From positions 1 through 9,411 of the forward strand of contig CAMLID010000110.1 of assembly GCA_946480055.1 (NCBI GenBank): DNA of 9,411 bases, read 5' to 3'. The translations under genes were made by a program, and so were the position numbers. The notes beneath the pieces are model-generated. The model saw only the letters and a list, made by a program, of their open reading frames with translations, made no database searches and was not told the origin of the DNA. Origin of the DNA: an uncultured Lysobacter sp. (GTDB lineage Bacteria; Pseudomonadota; Gammaproteobacteria; Xanthomonadales; Xanthomonadaceae). Each line of letters begins with the position of its first letter. Within the stretch, counting starts at the first letter, position 1. Shown piece by piece: positions 1 through 6,261 of the stretch.

Positions 1-2
1 GC

Positions 3-542
3 GCGGTCGAAGCGCTGAACGAAGCGCGCGTGCAGCGCCTGATCCTGGTGCGCCCCGCGGTCGAGGCCGGCGAGAAGCTCGGTTTTCTGCCCGGCGACCT
101 GAGCCAGAAAGTCGACCCCTACCTGCGCCCGCTCTACGACGCGCTCTACGAGATGCTGGGCGTGGAGAAGGTGGTCAAGCTGCTGGAAAAGAATGTGATC
201 GAGATCGCGCCGCTGGCCTATATGCGCGGACGCACGCTTAACGATGCCTATGTGATCCTCGACGAGGCGCAGAACACCACGATCGAGCAGATGAAAATGT
301 TCCTGACCCGCATCGGTTACGGCAGCACCGCCGTCGTCACCGGCGATCTCACTCAGGTCGATCTGCCCAAGCACGTGAAGTCGGGGCTGAAGGACGCGTT
401 GGACGTATTGCGCAACGTCAACGGCATCAGCTTCACTTTCTTCGAGGCGCGCGACGTGGTCCGGCATCCGCTGGTGTCGCGCATCGTCAGCGCCTATGAC
501 GCGCGCGACGCCCAGGACGTCCAGACCGGACCGTCCGCCTGA
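3..542 (+). CDS. phoH: PhoH-family ATPase (YbeZ type), 3' part only
   Basis: This is the C-terminal part of a PhoH/YbeZ protein; the reading frame is already open at the left edge, so the start and the Walker A loop lie outside the window. The visible protein begins [13 protein letters not shown] and continues through [17 protein letters not shown], a hallmark PhoH segment. The Walker B-type DEAQN motif is encoded at 261-275, and the sensor-like stretch [16 protein letters not shown] follows. PhoH proteins are cytoplasmic P-loop ATPases with a helicase-like fold. YbeZ works with the endoribonuclease YbeY in rRNA maturation and ribosome quality control (family knowledge). The gene ends in TGA 28 nt before ybeY in the same direction, so the two are probably one transcription unit. 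The GTG at 30 is internal and is not the real start. Confidence 0.95.
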   Translation, partial: AVEALNEARVQRLILVRPAVEAGEKLGFLPGDLSQKVDPYLRPLYDALYEMLGVEKVVKLLEKNVIEIAPLAYMRGRTLNDAYVILDEAQNTTIEQMKMFLTRIGYGSTAVVTGDLTQVDLPKHVKSGLKDALDVLRNVNGISFTFFEARDVVRHPLVSRIVSAYDARDAQDVQTGPSA

Positions 543-570
543 GCCACCCCAACTCCATTTCGACACTACG

Positions 571-1053
571 ATGACCAAAGGTCCCGTCCGTCTCGATGTC
601 GCGATCAACTACGCGGTCCCGCGCACCGGCATTCCAGCCGCGGTGAGCTTCCGCAAGTGGGTCGCGGCTGCGCTCGACAGCCGCATCCGCGAAGCCGACC
701 TGGCGATCCGCATCGTCGGCAACAAGGAAGGCCGCGCCCTCAACCGTCACTACCGCGGCCGCGATTACGCGACCAACGTGCTCAGTTTTCCGGCCGAAGT
801 GCCCGAGGGCCTGCCCAAGGGCGTCAAGTTCCCGCTGCTGGGCGACTTGGTGATCTGCGCCCCCGTGGTCGCACGCGAGGCACGCGAACAGAAGAAGCCG
901 CTGGTCGCGCACTACGCTCACCTCACCGTCCACGGCGCCCTGCATCTGCTGGGCTGGGATCACGAGGACGAACGCGAAGCCGAGTGCATGGAACAGTTGG
1001 AGCGCGAAATCCTGGCCGGGCTCGGCATCGCCGATCCGTACCTGGAAGACTGA
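571..1053 (+). CDS. ybeY: Endoribonuclease YbeY (rRNA maturation factor)
   Basis: A 160-residue protein of normal YbeY length. The metal-binding signature [11 protein letters not shown] lies at residues 121-131, with the three zinc-coordinating histidines at 121, 125 and 131. Upstream are other family landmarks: [15 protein letters not shown] (residues 60-74) and LLGDLVIC (89-96). YbeY is a zinc-dependent single-strand endoribonuclease needed for 16S rRNA 3'-end maturation and 70S quality control (family knowledge). The ATG at 571 is chosen because its N terminus aligns with known YbeY proteins. The frame extends upstream to 496 but overlaps phoH with low-complexity sequence. No clear Shine-Dalgarno precedes 571, which suggests translation coupled to phoH. 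The gene ends in TGA, followed by hairpins. Confidence 0.96.
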   Translation: MTKGPVRLDVAINYAVPRTGIPAAVSFRKWVAAALDSRIREADLAIRIVGNKEGRALNRHYRGRDYATNVLSFPAEVPEGLPKGVKFPLLGDLVICAPVVAREAREQKKPLVAHYAHLTVHGALHLLGWDHEDEREAECMEQLEREILAGLGIADPYLED

Positions 1054-1386
1054 GCGCTGAAGCCGACCCGGTCGGCGTGGGTCCGATCGCCCCCTGAGTG
1101 GGGCGAGCCGAACCGACTCCGCGCTGTTCGGCCGGAGTCGTAAGCCGGCGCCCTATTCCGCCTGCGCCAGCCGCACTCACCTGGCTGTGGTTCAACTCGC
1201 ACACCCCGGCCCCAATCGTCTTCAGATCGGCGACCACGAGCCGTGTCGGTTCGTCGGCACCAGGAACTCTCCACGACTACGCCAGCACCGCCTGCGGAGG
1301 GTGGACCCGGGCCAAAGGCACGGCGGCGAGCCTTCCAGCCGCGCCCCGCCCCGATCCGCGCACCCGCCGCAGGCGCCTGCCAGGAA
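1054..1386. other. Non-coding gap between ybeY and a minus-strand gene
   Basis: These 333 nt lie between two gene ends that face each other. I see no credible gene: the open frames here are arginine/proline-rich, with no recognisable domain and no ribosome binding site. The left third carries three short GC-rich inverted repeats after ybeY. The right edge has the 12-nt perfect palindrome GCAGGCGCCTGC at 1369-1380, six nt beyond the stop codon of the minus-strand gene. I recognise nothing in the middle part (about 1141-1368). Confidence 0.6.
1062..1140 (+). terminator. Three tandem GC-rich hairpins after ybeY (possible termination region)
   Basis: Three inverted repeats follow the ybeY stop within 90 nt. 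GCCGAC (1062-1067) pairs with GTCGGC (1071-1076). CGCCCC (1088-1093) pairs with GGGGCG (1100-1105). CGACTCCG (1114-1121) pairs with CGGAGTCG (1133-1140). None is followed by a T tract, so they are not classical intrinsic terminators. They could slow polymerase, protect the mRNA 3' end, or be worn repeat elements. The stems are read directly; the function is inferred. Confidence 0.35.
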
Positions 1387-1887
1387 TCACAGACAGTCGA
1401 TCAGCCCGTCGTAGAGCGTGCGCTGCGTCCCCGGTAGCCGCGCGCGCATCGGGCTATCAGCTGCGAGCGCGCCCAGCAAGGCTTCCATCGTCGTCCGCGG
1501 CGCCAGCGGCGCACGGCAGCGCCAGTGCTGGAACTGGACATTTACCCGGCCGGTCGCCGGGTCGACCTCCTCGTTGCTGGCGGCGAACAGCCACAGGCAC
1601 TGGCCGATGCGGCCGCTGGAGCGCTCCACAGAGCAGCGGAAGCTCAGCGGCTGGATGTTGCTGTAATCGCCCTCGCAGAAGGTGTCGCCGCAGATATCGT
1701 CGAAGTCGCGGCGCAGATGATGAAACAGGTTGTACCAGGCCTCGAACTCAGCGTCGCTGCGCAGGTAGCTGCCGGCTTCGATGTAGTCGCGCGCCGGCTG
1801 GACGGTCGCGGATGCGGGCGGCGTCGCAAGCAAGTACAGGGCCGCTACACCCGCCATCAAGACCCTACGAAAATCATAATGATGCAT
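1387..1887 (-). CDS. Secreted cysteine-containing protein of unknown function
   Basis: A 166-residue protein. I do not recognise a characterised family. The N terminus MHHYDFRRVLMAGVAALYLL followed by ATPPASA is a good Sec signal peptide: basic start, hydrophobic core at residues 9-20, and a likely cleavage site after ASA (about residue 27). The mature part has six cysteines (66, 71, 85, 97, 124, 165), an even number compatible with disulfides in the periplasm or outside the cell. It also has several tryptophans and the segments DFDDICGDTFCEGDYSN and WRCRAPLAPRTTMEALL. The start is fixed by a near-ideal ribosome binding site, AAGGAGGA, at 1894-1901 (minus strand), six nt before the ATG; the frame runs further upstream without coding character. 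It is transcribed divergently from fimT and stands alone. The tidy start and signal peptide make it a real gene. Confidence 0.82.
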   Translation of the reverse strand: MHHYDFRRVLMAGVAALYLLATPPASATVQPARDYIEAGSYLRSDAEFEAWYNLFHHLRRDFDDICGDTFCEGDYSNIQPLSFRCSVERSSGRIGQCLWLFAASNEEVDPATGRVNVQFQHWRCRAPLAPRTTMEALLGALAADSPMRARLPGTQRTLYDGLIDCL

Positions 1888-1893
1888 GTGCGC

Positions 1894-1901
1894 TCCTCCT
1901 T
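1894..1901 (-). promoter_or_regulatory. Strong Shine-Dalgarno deciding the start of the secreted protein
   Basis: Read on the minus strand, the sequence is AAGGAGGA followed by GCGCAC and then the ATG whose first base is 1887. This is almost a full match to the anti-Shine-Dalgarno end of 16S rRNA at ideal spacing. It favours this ATG over upstream in-frame ATG codons. Confidence 0.8.
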
Positions 1902-2065
1902 GAGTGATGAGATCGCCGAGGCGAACCGCCGGTCGGCATGCACAGACTGCGACCAGGGCGATAGCGGATCCATCAGGCAGCTTCCCATTCGGATGTAGGA
2001 AATCGCCGCATGCGTTTTGCGTGTCTGACAAGCAGCTATCGACACATCTACGTTGTCGCGTAGTT

Positions 2066-2084
2066 CCCCGACACACCATCGGGG
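2066..2084. repeat. Short inverted repeat in the divergent intergenic region
   Basis: CCCCGA (2066-2071) and TCGGGG (2079-2084) form a 6-bp stem with a 7-nt loop, 66 nt before the fimT start. It sits between the two divergent genes (1888-2149), where both promoters must lie, so it could be an operator or a leader hairpin. I saw no convincing -35/-10 pair nearby. Its function is a guess. Confidence 0.3.
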
Positions 2085-2149
2085 AGATTCCCTACTGCCC
2101 CGTCTCGAAACGCGGCCGACACTGAGTCACCACCGCAAAGGACGGCCCT

Positions 2150-2683
2150 ATGAACCGCATGCAAGGAATCACTCTGCTCGAAATGCTGATAGCACTCGTG
2201 ATCGCCGCCCTCCTGGCCGGCATCGCGATACCGACCGCGGCGAACGCCATGGCCAAGGCGCGCATCTCCGGCGTCGCGATGGCGATGACCGACAGCTTCC
2301 TGACTTCGGCGCGCGTGGCCGTGTCCACCGGCAGCGCCGTCATCATCTGTCCGGCGCCGCGCGGTGCCGGTTGCGACGACAGCGTGGAATGGAGCCGCGG
2401 CTGGATGGTCTATGCCGATGTCGACGGCAACCGCCGCTACGATCCGCACGACCCCGTGATCCAGCGCGCCGAAGCGCTCGCCGGCGGGCTGCGCATGTAC
2501 AGCACGCAGGGGCGCCGACGGGTGGTGTTCCAGTCCGACGGCGGCAACGAGGGCAGCAATGTCAGCTTCACCTTGTGCGCGGACAGCGGCGAGCAGGTCG
2601 GTTCGCTGGTGCTGTCCAACGCCGGCCGTTTCCGCCTCGCACAACCGACCGGTCGCCAGCGCCAGAGGTGCGAGGGCGGCTGA
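2150..2683 (+). CDS. GspH/FimT-family type IV minor pseudopilin
   Basis: A 177-residue prepilin-like protein. It has a short leader, MNRMQG, then ITLLEMLIALVIAALLAGIA: cleavage by the prepilin peptidase after Gly6 would leave Ile1 and the conserved Glu5 (Glu11 of the precursor), followed by the hydrophobic helix. The globular part shows the GspH/FimT pattern: VIICPAP with Cys67 and a second Cys75, then GWMVYADVDGNRRYD (84-98), then FTLC (Cys143), and an arginine-rich tail from GRFR (159-162) to Cys174. Cys67-Cys75 and Cys143-Cys174 are likely disulfide pairs. FimT proteins are minor pilins of type IV pili, and some bind DNA during natural transformation through an arginine-rich C-terminal tail (recalled from work on Legionella FimT). 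AAAGGA at 2137-2142 supports the start. No other pilin genes are nearby, so this is an orphan copy. Assignment to FimT rather than type II secretion GspH is inferred. Confidence 0.88.
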   Translation: MNRMQGITLLEMLIALVIAALLAGIAIPTAANAMAKARISGVAMAMTDSFLTSARVAVSTGSAVIICPAPRGAGCDDSVEWSRGWMVYADVDGNRRYDPHDPVIQRAEALAGGLRMYSTQGRRRVVFQSDGGNEGSNVSFTLCADSGEQVGSLVLSNAGRFRLAQPTGRQRQRCEGG

Positions 2684-2893
2684 GAGGCGATGAATTGCAG
2701 GAGGACGTCGGACCCGTGTCCGCCAGATGACGGCCGGCACAGCGGCCGCCGTCCACAGCCGGCCGTCGGTCCGAAACCGCCGCCCGGCGCTGTCTGCGGC
2801 CCCTGACCGGTGCCCGCCCTGGCACCCGGGCAAACCATCCGGGTTAGACTGGAGGCCTCGCCCTTCCCCCGATGGGCATAGTGCAAGCATCGA
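2684..2893. promoter_or_regulatory. Intergenic region before corC with a -10-like TTAGACT
   Basis: This 210-nt gap holds no gene. The motif TTAGACT at 2844-2850 resembles a -10 element; a transcript starting about 7 nt downstream would have a leader of roughly 37 nt without a clear Shine-Dalgarno. No good -35 sits 16-18 nt upstream. CCCGG (2825-2829) and CCGGG (2839-2843) form a small inverted repeat directly in front of it, in the position an operator might take. This is weak evidence, but corC needs its own promoter because the upstream genes are not operonic with it. Confidence 0.3.
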
Positions 2894-3754
2894 ATGTCCG
2901 AGGACGACAGTAGTCACACCGAGCAGCCCGAGAAGCGGCGCTCTTGGCTGGAACGGATCAGCTCGGCGCTGTCCGGTGAGCCCACGACCCGAGAAGACCT
3001 GGTCGAATTGCTGCGCGACGCGCAGGCCGACGGGCTGATCGCCGCCGACACCTTGCGGATGATGGAAGGCGCGATCGCCGTGTCCGACCTGACCGTGGGC
3101 GACGTGATGATTCCGCGTTCGCAGATGGTCGTGCTGCCGGCCGACGCCAAGTTCCTGGACCTGATGAAGCTGGTGGTCGAATCCGGCCATTCGCGTTTCC
3201 CGGTCCACGGCGAAGACAAGGACGAGATCCTCGGCGTGCTGCTGGCCAAGGACCTGCTGCGCGGCGTGGTCGCCGACAACGGCCCGGGCAGCATCCATGA
3301 GTTGCTGCGTCCGGCGGTGCTGATCCCCGAATCCAAGCGTTTGGACGTGCTGCTGCGCGAGTTCCGCCAGTCGCGCAACCACATGGCGATCGTGATCGAC
3401 GAGTACGGCGGCGTCGCCGGCCTGGTCACCATCGAGGACGTGCTCGAGCAGATCGTCGGCGAGATCGACGACGAGCACGACGACGCCGAAGACCCGAACG
3501 CCTTGATCGCGGCTCAGGCCGACGGCCAGTACGTGGTCGATGCACTGACCCCGATCGCCGATTTCAACGAGCGCTTCGGCGCCGATTTCGACGACGACGA
3601 GTACGACACCATCGGCGGCCTGGTCACCGCTGCGATCGGGCATCTGCCCGAGGCCGGCGAGGAACTCACTCTGGGCCGCTTCGTGTTCCGGGTCGCCAGC
3701 GCCGACGCGCGCCGCGTCCATGCCTTCCACGTCGGCGTGCTGGGCAACGACTGA
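2894..3754 (+). CDS. corC: CorC/YbeX-type protein: CBS pair plus CorC_HlyC domain, soluble
   Basis: A 286-residue protein. After a charged N terminus it has VMIPRSQM (71-78), opening the first CBS motif (about 65-130). The second CBS motif (about 134-195) contains DEYGGVAGLVTIEDVLEQIV (169-188) and the acidic EIDDEHDD. The C-terminal CorC_HlyC domain (about 205-283) follows. It has no membrane segments: the DUF21/CNNM transmembrane domain of larger CorC transporters is absent, so it is the short YbeX form and is probably cytosolic. The family is linked to Mg2+/Co2+ homeostasis and, as YbeX, to ribosome assembly. In many proteobacteria it follows ybeY directly; here about 1.84 kb with two other genes intervenes. 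ATG 2894 is the first start after an in-frame TAG at 2879-2881. No clear Shine-Dalgarno is visible. Confidence 0.94.
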   Translation: MSEDDSSHTEQPEKRRSWLERISSALSGEPTTREDLVELLRDAQADGLIAADTLRMMEGAIAVSDLTVGDVMIPRSQMVVLPADAKFLDLMKLVVESGHSRFPVHGEDKDEILGVLLAKDLLRGVVADNGPGSIHELLRPAVLIPESKRLDVLLREFRQSRNHMAIVIDEYGGVAGLVTIEDVLEQIVGEIDDEHDDAEDPNALIAAQADGQYVVDALTPIADFNERFGADFDDDEYDTIGGLVTAAIGHLPEAGEELTLGRFVFRVASADARRVHAFHVGVLGND

Positions 3755-3771
3755 CCGGGGCCTGCCCAGGT

Positions 3772-3789
3772 GCGCGCCCCCGAGCGCGC
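3772..3789. repeat. Hairpin between corC and the DUF4105 gene
   Basis: GCGCGC (3772-3777) pairs with GCGCGC (3784-3789) across the loop CCCCGA, 17 nt after the corC stop. It has no T tract, so it is at best a weak terminator or mRNA-stabilising stem. The extreme GC content makes such a stem fairly likely by chance. Confidence 0.3.
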
Positions 3790-3858
3790 GCCCGTACCCC
3801 CTCGGCGACGACTGCACGCGACGACGCCCACCCGCACCGGAAGTAGTGTGTACGCCGC

Positions 3859-3865
3859 TTAGAAT
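3859..3865 (+). promoter_or_regulatory. -10-like TTAGAAT before the DUF4105 gene
   Basis: TTAGAAT lies in an AT-poor gap just upstream of, and overlapping, the first plausible ATG (3864). If it is a working -10 element, transcription would begin near 3872, which would make the ATG unusable and favour the in-frame TTG at 3894. No matching -35 was found at usual spacing, so the call stays tentative. Confidence 0.3.
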
Positions 3866-5156
3866 GCTCCGACCCGTCGACCGGCCACCTGCCTTGAACC
3901 CAATTCGCCGCGCCCTGCCCCGTCTGTTCGCCATCGCCGCAATGTGGCTGAGCGCGACCGCCGCCTTGGCCGCGCCGCCGTCGCAAGCCACGCCAGCGCG
4001 GGACTCGGTACCGGCGACCCAGGCGCCGGCCGCAGCGGCACCGTCGCAGTCCCCATCGGTCCCGCGCATCGGCATGGCGACCATGCAGCCGGGCGAGATC
4101 TTCTGGGAGCGCTTCGGCCACGATTCGATCGTGGTGCTCGACCCCGACACCGGTGCCGCGACTTCATATAACTTCGGCTTCTTCGACCCGGAAGCCCCCG
4201 ACTTCATCGCCCGCTTCGTGCGCAACGACATGCGTTACCGCCTGGCCGCGCTGCCGCTGGAACAGGACTTGGCGCTGTACCGCGAGGAAGGCCGTGGCGT
4301 TTCGGTGCAGTGGCTGGACCTGGACGACGACCAGGCGCGCGCGCTCGCCGCTTCCCTGGCCGAGAACGCCAAGCCCGAGAACGCCTACTACCGCTACCAG
4401 TATTTCGACGACAACTGCGCCACCCGCGTGCGCGATGCCGTAGATCGCGCGCTGGGCGGCGCACTGCGCCGGCAGATAGAGAGCCGCTCGCACGGCAGCA
4501 CCTTCCGCAGCGAAGCGGTGCGGCTGGCCTCGCCGGCGCCGTGGATGTGGCTGGGCTTCGACATCGGCCTGGGACCGTCGGCCGACCGTCCGCTGCCGGT
4601 GTGGAACGAGTCCTACGTGCCGATGCGCCTGGCCGCGGCCCTGCGCGGTGTCAAGAACACCCAGGGCCGGCCGCTGGTCCTGGCCGAGCAGGAGATCCTG
4701 CCGCATCGGATCGCGCCCGAGCCCGCCGATGCGCCGATCGTCTGGACCCCGTGGGCGCTGTCGGGCGTCGTCATCGGCCTGGGCCTGGCCTGGCTGGGCC
4801 GACGCCGTCCGCGCCTGCTGGCCGCGATCGCGCTGCCGTTCTGGACCCTGTGCGGCATTCTGGCTGCGCTGATGCTGTTCATCTGGTTCGGCACTCAGCA
4901 CACCTACGGCTGGGCCAACCAGAATCTGCTGCTGTTCAATCCGCTGTGCTGGCTGCTCTGGCTGGGCGGCTGGCGCGTCCTGCGCGGGCGCGAAGCCGGG
5001 CCATGGTTCGGCCGCATCCTGGCGGCGGTCGCGGCCTGCGCGGTGCTGGCGCTGTTCGCGCACTGGCTGCCGATGCAGCCGCAGCGCAACGTGCACTGGA
5101 TCAGCCTGCTGCTGCCGCTGCACCTGGGCCTGCTGCTGGGCCTGCGCAAGCGTTGA
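3864..5156 (+). CDS. DUF4105/Lnb-family periplasmic and membrane protein, putative lipoprotein N-acyltransferase
   Basis: About 430 residues. A signal peptide (RRALPRLFAIAAMWLSATAALA, residues 15-36) leads to a proline/alanine-rich linker (37-68) and then the DUF4105 domain (about 69-265). Its family marks are FWERFGHDSIVV with His86, SYNFGFF (101-107), and YFDDNCATRVRD with Cys185 (180-191). His86 and Cys185 are the obvious candidate catalytic pair, as in NlpC/P60-like folds. Four to five membrane helices follow (about 293-312, 317-343, 354-371, 383-401, 411-427). I recall that this family includes Lnb, an alternative lipoprotein N-acyltransferase, and the domain order here (periplasmic domain, then membrane bundle) fits. 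The gene occupies the position after corC where lnt lies in E. coli. The start is uncertain: ATG 3864 is given, but TTG 3894 gives a cleaner signal peptide (MNPIRRALPRLF) and would sit below a -10-like element. Frames further upstream overlap corC. Activity is not shown by sequence alone. Confidence 0.85.
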   Translation: MLRPVDRPPALNPIRRALPRLFAIAAMWLSATAALAAPPSQATPARDSVPATQAPAAAAPSQSPSVPRIGMATMQPGEIFWERFGHDSIVVLDPDTGAATSYNFGFFDPEAPDFIARFVRNDMRYRLAALPLEQDLALYREEGRGVSVQWLDLDDDQARALAASLAENAKPENAYYRYQYFDDNCATRVRDAVDRALGGALRRQIESRSHGSTFRSEAVRLASPAPWMWLGFDIGLGPSADRPLPVWNESYVPMRLAAALRGVKNTQGRPLVLAEQEILPHRIAPEPADAPIVWTPWALSGVVIGLGLAWLGRRRPRLLAAIALPFWTLCGILAALMLFIWFGTQHTYGWANQNLLLFNPLCWLLWLGGWRVLRGREAGPWFGRILAAVAACAVLALFAHWLPMQPQRNVHWISLLLPLHLGLLLGLRKR

Positions 5157-5160
5157 GCGC

Positions 5161-5185
5161 GCGCGGCTTGCCGGCAACGCCGCGC
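5161..5185. repeat. Hairpin between the DUF4105 gene and corA
   Basis: GCGCGGC (5161-5167) pairs with GCCGCGC (5179-5185). The loop contains the perfect 10-nt palindrome TTGCCGGCAA (5168-5177), so two alternative foldings compete. It fills most of the 47-nt gap and ends 18 nt before the corA start, so it could separate the two genes' expression or affect corA translation. No T tract follows. Confidence 0.4.
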
Positions 5186-5203
5186 ACGGGCACGATGCGC
5201 GGC

Positions 5204-6196
5204 ATGAAGGATCCCAACCTGCCCCAGTGCGTGATCAATTGCGCGGCCTACAGCCGCGAAGGCGTGCGGCGCGACATCAGCCTCGACCAGATCAGCGACG
5301 TGCTCGCGGTCGACGACGGCAGTTTCGTCTGGGTCGGCCTGTACGAGCCGGACGAGGGCATCCTGGAGAAGCTGCAGGAAGAGTTCTGCCTGCACGACCT
5401 GGCCATCGAGGACGCGCACAACGCGCACCAGCGGCCCAAGATCGAAAGCTACGGCAACTCGTTGTTCATCGTGGTACACACCGCGCAGACCGTCGACAGC
5501 CATATCCGTTTCGGCGAGACCCACCTGTTCGTCGGCCCACGCTACCTGGTCACGGTGCGCCATGGCGCGTCCAGCAGCTACGCCGCCGCGCGCATGCGCC
5601 TGGAGCGCGAATCCGAGGAACTGCGCCACGGCCCGGCCTCGGCGCTGTATGTGGTGCTGGACATGGTGGTCGACAACTTCACCCCGATCGTCGACGAGTT
5701 CAGCCAAGAACTTAACGAGCTCGAGAAAGACGTCTTCGCCGAGGACTTCCGCAAGGGCACGGTCGAGAAGCTCTACGACCTCAAGCGCGAGCTCACCCGC
5801 TTGCGCATGGCGGTGTCGCCGCTGCAGGACATCCTCGGCCAGCTCGCGCGCTCGCGCAGCGCGCTGATCGACGAGGAGAGCCAGCTCTACTTCCGCGACG
5901 TGCTCGATCACGCCGTGCGCATCAACGAAACCACCGATACCCTGCGCGAGATGCTAACCGCTGCGATGAGCGTGAACCTGTCGCTGGTCACCATCCGCCA
6001 GGGCGAAGTGGTCAAGCGCCTGGCCGGTTGGGCCGCGCTGCTGGCTGCGCCGACGCTGATCGCGAGCTGGTACGGCATGAACTTCACCCACATGCCGGAA
6101 CTCGCGGGCGAGCACAGCTATTGGGTCGTGATCGGCGTGACCCTGGTGGTCTGTGTCGTGCTGTTCGGTTTTCTGCGCCGGGCGAAGTGGCTGTAG
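5204..6196 (+). CDS. corA: CorA-type Mg2+/Co2+ channel
   Basis: A 330-residue protein of typical CorA length. It has a large cytosolic N-terminal domain, a long helical stalk (about 130-270), and two C-terminal membrane helices (about 272-290 and 306-325). Between them lies the signature loop YGMNFTHMPEL, with the selectivity GMN at 291-293 and the acidic loop residue after MPE. The positively charged tail RRAKWL ends the protein on the cytosolic side, as in other CorA proteins. CorA forms a homopentameric Mg2+ channel in the inner membrane, gated by cytosolic Mg2+ (family knowledge). ATG 5204 was chosen; ATG 5195 is in frame three codons upstream and cannot be excluded, since neither has a clear Shine-Dalgarno. 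It is 47 nt downstream of the DUF4105 gene in the same direction, so co-transcription is possible. Its presence near corC gives a Mg2+-related neighbourhood. Confidence 0.95.
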   Translation: MKDPNLPQCVINCAAYSREGVRRDISLDQISDVLAVDDGSFVWVGLYEPDEGILEKLQEEFCLHDLAIEDAHNAHQRPKIESYGNSLFIVVHTAQTVDSHIRFGETHLFVGPRYLVTVRHGASSSYAAARMRLERESEELRHGPASALYVVLDMVVDNFTPIVDEFSQELNELEKDVFAEDFRKGTVEKLYDLKRELTRLRMAVSPLQDILGQLARSRSALIDEESQLYFRDVLDHAVRINETTDTLREMLTAAMSVNLSLVTIRQGEVVKRLAGWAALLAAPTLIASWYGMNFTHMPELAGEHSYWVVIGVTLVVCVVLFGFLRRAKWL

Positions 6197-6261
6197 CGCC
6201 GACTCTCCGACCGCGTTGTAACCGCACGCGCCCTCCTTCGCCCTAACCGCAACGCCCGCTT

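Noticed and set aside
1..29. phoH as a gene broken at its 5' end.
   Set aside because: The frame is open to the first base and the sequence matches the middle of PhoH, so the truncation is only the window edge. The same holds for the S9 peptidase on the right edge.
1098..1907. A 269-codon plus-strand frame spanning the gap and the secreted-protein gene.
   Set aside because: It has an arginine/alanine/serine-rich composition and no ribosome binding site, and it runs antisense to a gene with a clear signal peptide and Shine-Dalgarno.
2048..4231. A 727-codon open frame on the minus strand across fimT, corC and the start of the DUF4105 gene.
   Set aside because: It runs antisense through three recognisable genes and two intergenic gaps; the composition is that of a GC-rich shadow frame and no family is recognisable.
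4310..5194. In-frame N-terminal extension of corA through the DUF4105 gene (possible 628-residue fusion).
   Set aside because: The extension is arginine/alanine/proline-rich shadow sequence of the DUF4105 gene. CorA is complete at about 330 residues from the ATG near 5204.
6219..6257. Near direct repeat TAACCGCA at 6219 and 6244 after corA.
   Set aside because: Only eight nt are identical and there is no further copy, so it is too short to be meaningful.
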